NCBI RefSeq assembly: GCF_000155675.2
Contig: NC_020911.1
Location: forward strand, 3,772,501-3,836,500
Source: Octadecabacter antarcticus 307
Lineage (GTDB): Bacteria > Pseudomonadota > Alphaproteobacteria > Rhodobacterales > Rhodobacteraceae
DNA: 64,000 nt
Direction of reading: 5' to 3'
Below the pieces are notes generated by a model. It did no database searches. It had not been told where the DNA came from and saw nothing but the letters and a program-made list of their open reading frames with translations. Positions 46,905 to 54,108 of this stretch are shown piece by piece (position 1 is the stretch's first letter; each line of letters starts with the position of its first letter). Both the position numbers and the translations under genes were made by a program.

Positions 46905-47189
46905 GCTGACGAGGTGCGGCGCAAGGTCGTCAAGCTGGCGCTGAAGGAGACGGAACTGTCACCGAGGGAACTGGCCGTGACCTTCACAGACAAGGAAAGC
47001 CGTTTTGTATCAGAGGCTTCGGTCTATCGCGTGCTGAAGGCGCTTGACCTGATCACCAGCCCGGCCTTTATCGTCATGAAAGCCGCCAGTGAGTTCAAAG
47101 ATAAAACCACAGCAATCAATCAACTTTGGCAGACCGACTTCACCTATTTCAAGATCATAGGCTGGGGCTGGTTCTATCTCAGTACGATC

Positions 47190-47249
47190 CCTTGACCGGC
47201 AGTGGTTCGCCAGTCGTTTCGTCGAAACGACCCGCAAACCATGAAAGGG
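47190..47249 (+). repeat. Hairpin element e20, 60-bp nested form
   Basis: 60 bp. CCTTGACCGGCAG, outer arms TGGTTCGC and GCAAACCA, and in place of the small loop a second inverted repeat GTCGTTTCG/CGAAACGAC; right end GAAAGGG. Removal joins LSTI to VDDYSR. Confidence 0.82.
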
Positions 47250-47278
47250 GTGGACGATTACAGCCGCTACATCATCTC

Positions 47279-47317
47279 CGCTGCCCGGCAGGGTATTGCG
47301 TAATATGCACGAGAGGG
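47279..47317 (+). repeat. Hairpin element e21
   Basis: 39 bp. CGCTGCCCGGCAG, GGGTATTGC arm, GCACGAGAGGG. Removal keeps the frame (YIIS to NMRAEDV) but about five expected residues are absent. Confidence 0.82.
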
Positions 47318-47417
47318 GAACATGCGGGCTGAGGATGTAACTGACCCGCTCGACTTGGCCCTTAAGGCGTCCGGTTGCGATCAGGTCCACGTCGTCCACA
47401 AGCCGCGTCTGCTCAGC

Positions 47418-47455
47418 CCCTCTCATTGATATTGCGTATCAACTGCCGGGCGATG
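47418..47455 (-). repeat. Hairpin element e22
   Basis: 38 bp. CATCGCCCGGCAG, stem TTGATA with TATCAA, TGAGAGGG. Removal joins RLLS to ENGSSYVSG. Confidence 0.87.
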
Positions 47456-47563
47456 GAAAACGGCTCAAGTTATGTCTCAGGCAATCTGGCTGAGTGGTTG
47501 CAGGACAAAGGCATGAAGCATTCACGCGGCGCGCCCTACCACCCTCAGACACAGGGCAAGATC

Positions 47564-47601
47564 CCTCTCATTGTTTGCAAGCAAACCGCTGCCGGGCGGT
47601 G
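47564..47601 (-). repeat. Hairpin element e23
   Basis: 38 bp. CACCGCCCGGCAG, stem GGTTTGC with GCAAACA, TGAGAGG. Removal joins HPQTQGKI to ERWHQTLKN. Confidence 0.88.
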
Positions 47602-47742
47602 GAACGCTGGCATCAAACCCTGAAGAACCGCATCCTCTTGGAAAACTACTTCCTGCAAGGCGATCTCGAAGCGCAAATCGAAGCCTTCGTCGATCACTAC
47701 AACGGTAATCCCCCCATTTTTAATGGGGCTCAGCCGTAGGAT

Positions 47743-48015
47743 TCACGCGGCTGTTTTCAGTTTCATTGCGGGTGTTATGCCGCCGATGCCCATGTTGGGT
47801 CGCTCGTTGTTGTAAGTCCAGAGCCATTCAGTTGCTTGTTCTTGTGCCTCATCGATGGTTTCAAAGATGTATTGGCTCAGCCATTCGCCACGAATGGTTC
47901 GATTGTAGCGCTCGATATAGGCGTTCTGTTGAGGTTTGCCTGGCTGGATGTGTTCAAGCCGAACACTGTGTTTCTCGGCCCATGTCATCAAGGTCCCGCT
48001 GATATATTCTGTGCC
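47743..48015 (-). pseudogene. IS3 element B transposase (orfB), 3' part
   Basis: Reads GTEYISGTLMTWAEKHSVRLEHIQPGKPQQN, YIERYNRTIRGEWLSQYIFETIDEAQEQA and ends RPNMGIGGITPAMKLKTAA. This is the last third of orfB with the DDE Glu; the first part is at 49667-50095. Confidence 0.88.
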
Positions 48016-48044
48016 GTAACACCTTCGGAATATCGCTAATTTAA

Positions 48045-48135
48045 GGCTATGACTGCCTGCGCAGCCCCAAATAACGCAGCAGGTGGTCATAGCCGTGCCT
48101 CAGGTCCCTACGGTGGTTTTGTACAAACCACACCG
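48045..48135 (+). ncRNA. Candidate IS110 bridge RNA/structured leader
   Basis: Two strong stem-loops precede the transposase: GGCTATGAC (48045-48053) with GTCATAGCC (48086-48094), and GGTGGTTT with AAACCACACC (48112-48135). The internal loop holds ATAACG (48071-48076), which also occurs at the insertion junction of this element in element B. IS110 elements are known to encode such a guide RNA in a non-coding end. Prediction only. Confidence 0.45.
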
Positions 48136-48150
48136 CAAAGGAGACCAACT

Positions 48151-49405
48151 ATGACCGATATCATTATTACACAAACTGCGCCCGTTTTGGTGGCCATCGA
48201 TATCTCGAAGGCCCGCGACGAAGTTCTCATTGCTATTGCGGACAAGAAGCGCTGCCGTCGTTTGACTGTTCTGAACCAGCTAGACGACTTCAATCGTCTA
48301 ATCACATCGCTTGCCTGCTACGGCCGCCCTGTCCGTGTAGCTTTTGAAGCAACGGGTAATTATCACCGTGCCTTGGCTTATCATCTTGCCGCAGCAGGTT
48401 TTGAGTTGAAGTTGGTGTCATCTGTGGCCCTGGCCAGAACGCGAGAGGCCTTGCACAACAGTTGGGACAAAAACGACCCTAAGGATGCCCAGGTCATTCT
48501 TCACATGATGGAGATCGGGAACGAGCAGTTTTATCATGACCCCCTCGTGCGTGGCACTAACGACATCCAAGAGCTTTCCAAAACGCATGACATCGTATCC
48601 AAGTCGAAGACCGAGTTGTGGCACCGAGTTGTGGCACCGAGTTTTAACCCATTATCTGCCGCTGTATTTTCCTGAAGCTGATCGTTTCCATCGCAGTTCT
48701 CGCAGTTCTCGCAGTGACTGGTTCTTTGCTTTCCTTGAACGTTATCCGTCACCACACTTGATCTCAGCCATGAGCAAGGAGGCATTCATCGCTGACGCTT
48801 GGGATGTGGTGGGCCTCAAGGTTGCAAAAGAGCGTTTACTTTCAGATATCTACGAGACTGCCAAAGTATCAGTCGGACTGCCGGTTGCCGCAGATTCCGA
48901 CGCGATAAGCATGTTCCGCTTGGTTCTCGGGGAAGGCCGCAGTCTTATCGCGCAACGCAATCAAATTGAAGATCGCGCCGTCGCGCTTCTCAAGGACCTA
49001 CCAGATTATAAGCTACTGACATCGATACCTGGAATCGGTCCCATCAATGCTTTGACAATTTTGGCAGAAGCTGGGGATGTACGGCGCTTTCGTCATCACC
49101 GGCAGTTTTCGAAGTTCTGTGGAATGGACCTTGCGACTATGCAATCAGGTACATTCAGAGGGCAAACCAAACTGTCAAAATATGGCAATGCTCGGCTTCG
49201 TCGAACGCTTTGGATGGCTGGACAGGTTGCTATTCTGCAGCGCACCAACAGCTTCCGCGACAAGTTCGAGCGCTACATCGCCAAAGACCGTCACAACACC
49301 CATTTGCGCCGAAAGGCGTACACCGCAATCGCAGCGAAGATGGCCCGAACCGTTCATGGGATCATCAAGCACGGCGAACCATATCGCCCCTTCTTTGAGG
49401 GGTGA
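48151..49405 (+). pseudogene. IS110 element C transposase, frameshifted by a 13-bp tandem duplication
   Basis: Start MTDIIITQTAPVLVAIDISKARDEVL after GGAG; FEATGNYHRALAYHLAAAGFELKLVSS and NSWDKNDPKDAQVILHMM form the RuvC-like domain; the C-terminal domain has LLTSIPGIGPINALTILAEAGD, QFSKFCGMDLATMQSGTFRGQTKLSKYGN and ARLRRTLWMAGQVA with the Ser region. At 48610-48642 a 13-base repeat (CACCGAGTTGTGG) is present twice and shifts the frame; a second, 9-base in-frame repeat lies at 48692-48709. Without the 13-base copy the gene would be whole. Confidence 0.88.
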
Positions 49406-49666
49406 TCGACAGCAGTAGGACCTTTCTCTGTAAGGGCCGTGGAGGCAGACAACTGACCTCGTAGATAATGTTTAGGCCTTCTGCTCAACGACCCAAAGAT
49501 CTCGTCTTAAGGACGGTGAGAGCCGCAAAAGCGTACTCTGTGTTTGTTATGGGAGAGACAGTTCGTTGACCAAAATGCCAAACTGAGCAATGCTTCTAAC
49601 GTGTCGAGACGCCTCGATGCGACAATAACCTGACGCCAATTCAGCTAATCATTCCGCGCATAGGAC

Positions 49667-50095
49667 GTTATCGACACGTATGGTTTGGGGTTTGCCGCGC
49701 TCAGCGATTACGCGGTCCAGTTCTCGGGCAACGTGCTGACCAGACAATGATGTGTCCGCGACAAGCACCAGGTTCTCGCGGCTGAAGTCATCCAAGACGT
49801 TAAGAGTTCGGATTGACCTGCCGTCTGCAAGCTGATCCGCCATGAAATCCCCTCTCATTGATTGCAAATCAATCAACTGCCGGGCAGCGATAGACCAAGT
49901 ATCGTTTGGCGCATCAGGCACGGCCAGGCGTTCCAGCCAATCTGCAATCTCCTCGTTCTCATCACTCAAGATCGGGCTGTACCAATAGCAGGTCTCGCTG
50001 ATTTGGAAGGTATGGCAGGCAAGTGCGATACTTGTGCCCCGCTGCATGACTGCATTCATGGCCATCCACTGAACGGCAGTGAATGGCACATTCAC
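49667..50095 (-). pseudogene. IS3 element B transposase (orfB), 5' part
   Basis: Reads MNAVMQRGTSIALACHTFQISETCYWYSP, LSDENEEIADWLERL, then VPDAPNDTWS-MDFMADQLADGRSIRTLNVLDDFSREN and GKPQTIRVDN. e24 interrupts between TWS and MDF, and a block normally present before VPDAPND (FGLCFLHLRN...) is missing. e25 lies at the beginning. Confidence 0.85.
49851..49889 (-). repeat. Hairpin element e24
   Basis: 39 bp. CGCTGCCCGGCAG, stem TTGATTG with CAATCAA, TGAGAGG. Removal joins PNDTWS to MDFMADQ exactly at a DDE-domain Asp. Confidence 0.88.
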
Positions 50096-50103
50096 CGAGA
50101 GGG
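50067..50103 (+). repeat. Hairpin element e25
   Basis: 37 bp. CACTGAACGGCAG, stem GTGAATG with CATTCAC, CGAGAGGG. Near the start of orfB of element B, between orfA and the MNAVMQRG sequence. Confidence 0.85.
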
Positions 50104-50148
50104 TATCGTCGGCGAGACGGCCTTATCGCTTTTTTCCGAGCGCCTCCT

Positions 50149-50391
50149 TCAGAAGATCGTCTCGGACAAACTCATCTCAGCATACATCCTCTTGAGACGG
50201 CGGCTTTGCTCGGCCATGTCCTTCATCTCGGTGATCAAGGACGCATCCATACCGCCGAACTTGGCACGCCACTTGTAAAAACTGGCGCTGCTCATCCCAT
50301 GCTCTCGGCACAGATCAGAGACCGGCGTACCGCCCTCTGCCTGCTTCAAAATGCCCATGACCTGTGCGTCGCTAAATCGTGCTGTCTTCAT
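50149..50391 (-). pseudogene. IS3 element B orfA, frameshifted near its end
   Basis: MKTARFSDAQVMGILKQAEGG, VSDLCREHGMSSASFYKWRAKFGGMD and LKRMYAEMS form the helix-turn-helix and leucine-zipper orfA of the IS407 type. The expected end (DDLLKEALGKKR) is present but in another frame, because two bases are added near 50157. Confidence 0.8.
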
Positions 50392-50461
50392 CAAAAATCT
50401 CCTCAGATATCTTGCCGAGAAAATATGGGTTTTGAACACCATTAATTTTAGGGGGATTACC

Positions 50462-50612
50462 CAACCATCAGCGATATCACGAGAGTCTGAACAACGTCAC
50501 GCCGTCGGACGTCTACTTCGGGCGTGACAAAGCCATTCTACAACAAAGGGCAAGGATCAAACGAAAGACACTCGAAGCGCGCCGCTTGCATCACAGCCAG
50601 CACGCCGCGTAA
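50462..50612 (+). pseudogene. IS3 element A transposase, 3' part
   Basis: Reads [25 protein letters not shown] and ends [23 protein letters not shown]. It continues the frame left at 47703 once element B is removed. Confidence 0.88.
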
Positions 50613-50654
50613 TGAAAAAAAACAGATGAGCCAAACACTCTCTTAAGTGAACTA

Positions 50655-51094
50655 CTACCGATCGAGGCCGGTAGCATCGTGATTGGAATGTAATTCCAGA
50701 TACTGCAGGATGACATTGTCGGTGACATTTCCTGACGTTGTCGAGAAATATCCACGGGCCCAAAACCGCCTTCCCCAATAGCGTTTGCGCAACTCTGGGA
50801 ACTCCATCTGACCCGCCGCGACGAGCGCCATTTGATCCGCTGCATCACCTTCGACAGCGCGATCTGTGGCGGGACAGATATGAACATGTGGACGTGGTCA
50901 CCTGCCAGAACACCCCTCAGAATATGCACGCCCATCTCGGCACAAGACTGTCGAATGATATCGCGGATCTGTTCACGCATCGGCCCGCGCAGAACCTTAT
51001 GTCGATATTTCGTCGCCAAAACGACGTGATAACGGTGATAACGGTGATAAAATATGGTATGTGATCCTGTAGACAGTAAGTGGCTTATCTCCAT
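50655..51094 (-). pseudogene. IS200-type Y1 (HUH) transposase TnpA, one frameshift
   Basis: MEISHLLSTGSHTIFYHRYH starts after a purine-rich leader; LRGVLAGDHVHMFISVPP holds the HxH (HVH) metal motif; after RIKWRSSRRV one base is missing and the text continues in another frame as MEFPELRKRYWGRRFWARGYFSTTSGNV and NVILQYLELHSNHD, with the catalytic Tyr. A 9-base tandem repeat (51026-51043) adds YHR near the N-terminus. Full length otherwise (about 145 residues). Confidence 0.85.
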
Positions 51095-51198
51095 TGGGTG
51101 GAAAGTAAATTGTGGAGTCAAAATCATCCCTCACAACCCGCTTGGTGCGTTTGATTCATAAGGCTTGGTATTTTAGAATCAAAGAAGCCGAAAGTGGC

Positions 51199-53214
51199 CT
51201 AGCTTGCCAACCCGCGTCCTTTTAACAGGGCCGTTGCATCCGGCATCGCACCACGGAATGTCGTGTACAGCACGGCTGCGTCTTCTGACCCACCTGCCGA
51301 TAGAATGTGAGTTTCCAGCTTTTTGGCCATATCAGAATCAAACGGGCCACCGTTTTCTTCAAACGCTTGGAACGCATCGGCGTCCATGACTTCGGACCAC
51401 ATGTAGCTGTAATAGCCGCTGGAATACCCGTCGCCTGCAAAGACATGCGCGAAATGCGGTGTTGCATGGCGCATGCGAATGGGGCGGGGCATGCCGATAC
51501 CCTCGAGAATTTCAGCCTGCTTTTGCATCGGGTCTGCGGGGGCATCTTCGCCTGCATGAAATTCCAGATCGACCATGGCCGAGGCGATATATTCCACTGT
51601 AGAAAAGCCCATGTCGTAGGTCGCAGCACCAAGCATCCGGTCCAGCAGATCGCGTGGCATTGGTTCGCCCGTGTCTGCGTGTGTCGCGAATTCTTCAAGA
51701 ACTTCCGGGACTTCCAGCCAGTGTTCATAAAGCTGACTGGGCAGTTCCACAAAATCGCGCGCCACGGAGGTGCCAGAAATCAGTTCATAGGTCACGTCTG
51801 ACAGCATCTGGTGCAGCGCATGGCCAAATTCGTGAAACAGCGTGCGGGCATCGTCATACGACAACAGCGCGGGCTGGCCCGTTGGTGGTTTGGCAAAGTT
51901 GCAGACGTTGATGACGTGGGGGCGGATATCGCCGGCCAGTTTTTGCTGGCTGCGCATCGCCGAACACCACGCGCCTGAGCGTTTTGAGCTACGCGCAAAG
52001 TAATCACCAATGAACACGGCCATATGTTTGCCGTCGCGTGTGACGTCCCATGCGCGGCAATCGGCGTGATACATCGGCGCATCAATAGGCGCAAATTCGA
52101 GGTTAAACAGGCGGCTGGAACACGAAAACGCGGCTTCGATCATCCGGTCAAGCTGCAGGTAGGGCTTCAATTCAGCCTCGTTGAGATCATGTTCGGCAGC
52201 GCGGCGTTTTTCGCTGTAATACCGCCAATCCCAAGGCTCAAGCGGGCCAGATTCATTGTCATTGTGCATCATCGCTTGCAGCACGAGTGCGTCTGCTTCG
52301 GCACAGGCTTTTGCAGGTTCCCAGACCTGCATTAACAAGGCGCGAACCGCGTCGGGGGTTTTGGCCATTTGGGTTTCAAGCTTGTAGTCCGCAAAGCTGT
52401 CATAGCCCAAAAGGTTCGCGCGTTCCGCCCGTAGGTTCAGGATCTCGCCAGCAAGGGCGCGGTTGTCAGTTTCGCCGCCATTGGCGCCACGCGCGGTCCA
52501 TGATTCATAGGCTTTTTCGCGCAGATCGCGACGCGACGAGAACTGCAGGAACGGCACAATGAGCGAGCGTGACAACGTCACAATCGGCCCGCCCCCATCC
52601 TTTTCTTGCCCCGCCGATTTGGCCGCTGCGATGAGAAAGTCCGGTAAGCCTGCGACATCATCAAGCGGCATAAACCAGCTTCGTTCATCGGCCAAAAGGT
52701 TCTGAGTAAACCGCGTCCCAAGCACGCTGAGCCGCTGTTTAACGTCTGCCAACCGTTCCGCGGCAAATCCTTCCAATTGCGCACCCGAGCGCACGAAGTT
52801 ACGCCGCGTCAGCATCAAAACGCGGGCTTGTTCGTCTGTTAGATTCAGATCTTCGCGGGTGTTCCACAGCGTCTCGATCCGCGCAAAAAGGTTGGTATTT
52901 GCAGTAATTTCGGACGAATAAGCGGACAATATCGGGGAGAAATCCCGCATCAATTCTTCGCGCATCGGGTTGCTGTCGGCCCCTGCCATGGCGAAGAACG
53001 GCGACAGCGCCTTTTCCAGCGGCGCATCAGCCAGCGACAGCGCTTCAATCGTGTTGGAGAATGTCGGGTCAGACCCATCACAAATCGCGGCGATCGCAGC
53101 GCGGGCATCAATCAATGCGGCGTCAAACGCGGGGGCGAAATGCGCGTCCTCAATCAGATTGAAGGGCGGCAATTCGAACGGGGTGTCCCAAGGGGCGCGC
53201 AGCGGATTTGTCAT
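51199..53214 (-). CDS. M3-family oligopeptidase (Dcp/PrlC-like)
   Basis: A 671-residue cytoplasmic zinc peptidase. The metal motif is FHEFGHALHQML (HExGH) near residue 460; SGTSVARDFVELPSQLYEHW and MWSEVMDADAFQAFEENG are characteristic. First core gene after the island; its end is about 100 bases from the IS200-type gene, so the island stops cleanly between them. Dcp and OpdA types cannot be separated by eye. Confidence 0.92.
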   Translation of the reverse strand: MTNPLRAPWDTPFELPPFNLIEDAHFAPAFDAALIDARAAIAAICDGSDPTFSNTIEALSLADAPLEKALSPFFAMAGADSNPMREELMRDFSPILSAYSSEITANTNLFARIETLWNTREDLNLTDEQARVLMLTRRNFVRSGAQLEGFAAERLADVKQRLSVLGTRFTQNLLADERSWFMPLDDVAGLPDFLIAAAKSAGQEKDGGGPIVTLSRSLIVPFLQFSSRRDLREKAYESWTARGANGGETDNRALAGEILNLRAERANLLGYDSFADYKLETQMAKTPDAVRALLMQVWEPAKACAEADALVLQAMMHNDNESGPLEPWDWRYYSEKRRAAEHDLNEAELKPYLQLDRMIEAAFSCSSRLFNLEFAPIDAPMYHADCRAWDVTRDGKHMAVFIGDYFARSSKRSGAWCSAMRSQQKLAGDIRPHVINVCNFAKPPTGQPALLSYDDARTLFHEFGHALHQMLSDVTYELISGTSVARDFVELPSQLYEHWLEVPEVLEEFATHADTGEPMPRDLLDRMLGAATYDMGFSTVEYIASAMVDLEFHAGEDAPADPMQKQAEILEGIGMPRPIRMRHATPHFAHVFAGDGYSSGYYSYMWSEVMDADAFQAFEENGGPFDSDMAKKLETHILSAGGSEDAAVLYTTFRGAMPDATALLKGRGLAS

Positions 53215-53284
53215 GGAAAATCTCCTTTGGGTGGAACCTATGCAGTCTGATCGTAACGTTCCACCACCAACTTATCCGTACCGT

Positions 53285-54085
53285 CTAACCGCCAGATGAT
53301 TTTTCCCGCAATTGGCGTTCAAGGCGTCGCAAAGCCAGCGACAGGCCAATGGTCATCGTCAGATAGATTAAGGCCACGACGTTATAGGTTTCAAAGTAGC
53401 GAAAATTGCCGGCCGCCGTGATTTTGCCCGCTTGGGTAACGTCCAAAACACCGAGGACAGAGACAAGCGAAGAGTCCTTTACCATCGCAATAAAATCATT
53501 GCCCAAGGGCGGTAAAATTCGTCGGAACGCCTGTGGGAAAACGATGTGGCGGAACCTGCGCCATGGGCTTAGGCCCAATGCCTCAGCAGCTTCGATCTGG
53601 CCCTTTTCGATGCTTTGCAATCCGGCGCGAAACACTTCGGCGATGAACGCTGAATAGCCGATTGTCAGTGCAATAATCGCCCGCCACAACAGGCTAAAAT
53701 CACGGTTGCGGATCGGATCAAAGCCGAGAATTCCGGTGATCCAATTGAACAGCGCCACCATTCCGGGCGCGAGCACAAACGCCACATACAGTAGCAAAAC
53801 GATGATCGGCACACCGCGCACAATTTCGGTATAAAGCCGCGCGATTTGGCGCAGAGCGATGAAGCGCGACATCGACATCAACGCGAGGCCAAGCCCAATG
53901 CTGGCGGCCAATGTGAAACCGACAAGCGTCACAAAAACTGTGATCCAGATGCCTTTGGACAGAGTTTGCAGCACCTGCGTGTATAAGTCGTCCGTCAGCA
54001 CGCGCCAAAAGAAATAGCCGCCCACCGCCAAAACGATGAGTAGCCAATACGGAAAATCCCCGTTCTGTTGCGGCGGGGGCATCAC
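53285..54085 (-). CDS. Polar amino-acid ABC transporter permease
   Basis: A 266-residue permease of the HisM/GlnP type. N-terminal membrane helix (WLLIVLAVGGYFFWRVL), the His/Glu/Gln/Arg permease core (ITVFVTLVGFTLAASIGLGLALM, LYTEIVRGVPIIVLLLY) and the EAA loop EAAEALGLSPWRRFRHIVFPQAFRRILPPLGNDFI. The matching ATPase gene is not adjacent. Follows its binding protein by about 20 bases. Confidence 0.92.
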   Translation of the reverse strand: MMPPPQQNGDFPYWLLIVLAVGGYFFWRVLTDDLYTQVLQTLSKGIWITVFVTLVGFTLAASIGLGLALMSMSRFIALRQIARLYTEIVRGVPIIVLLLYVAFVLAPGMVALFNWITGILGFDPIRNRDFSLLWRAIIALTIGYSAFIAEVFRAGLQSIEKGQIEAAEALGLSPWRRFRHIVFPQAFRRILPPLGNDFIAMVKDSSLVSVLGVLDVTQAGKITAAGNFRYFETYNVVALIYLTMTIGLSLALRRLERQLREKSSGG

Positions 54086-54108
54086 GGCCTTACGCGACTA
54101 TCCCGCCT

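Larger units (their letters stand above)
46735..47703 (+). pseudogene. IS3 element A transposase, 5' part, broken by e19-e23
   Basis: Skipping the hairpin copies gives LTLAKLGIPRTTFYRWYDRYLQRGEAGL, KHVWNRI-ADEVRRKVVKLALKE, LWQTDFTYFKIIGWGWFYLSTI-VDDYSRYIIS, MRAEDVTDPLDLALKASGCDQVHVVHKPRLLS-ENGSSYVSGNLAEWL and HPQTQGKI-ERWHQTLKNRILLENYFLQ. These are the three parts of an IS3-type DDE domain. The gene continues at 50462. A few residues (WKLCT) are missing at e21. Confidence 0.88.
48016..49666 (+). mobile_element. IS110-family element C, inserted in element B
   Basis: Bounded by the two halves of the element B transposase: removing 48016-49666 restores IRVDNGTEYISG. No terminal inverted repeats, as expected for IS110. 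It carries no hairpin element. The leader 48041-48135 is highly structured (see separate entry). The 3' non-coding part 49406-49666 shows no gene. Confidence 0.85.
47704..50461 (-). mobile_element. IS3-family element B, inserted into element A
   Basis: Ends GGTAATCCCCC at 47704 and GGGGGATTACC ending at 50461 are inverted repeats. The 4-base target CAAC is duplicated at 47700-47703 and 50462-50465. Removing B joins VDHYN of element A to [11 protein letters not shown] itself is split by the IS110 element at 48016-49666. Confidence 0.9.
46540..50645 (+). mobile_element. IS3-family element A, host of a nested IS insertion
   Basis: Inverted ends: TAAGAGAGTGTTGTTGGCTC at 46540 and the complementary GAGCCAAACACTCTCTTA ending at 50645. 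Its transposase gene is split by IS element B (47704-50461). Without B and the hairpin elements it would be about 1.1-1.3 kb. Confidence 0.8.

Noticed and set aside
37680..50103. Hairpin elements as self-splicing introns or translational bypass (byp-like) elements
   Set aside because: They lie in both orientations relative to the coding strand, even within one gene (e6 and e7 against e4, e5, e8-e10). A mechanism acting on RNA of one strand cannot remove both kinds, and the elements are far too short for known introns.
37680..50103. CRISPR array or integron attC sites
   Set aside because: Spacing is irregular, orientation is mixed, flanks are parts of transposase genes and not spacers or cassettes, and no cas or intI gene is visible.
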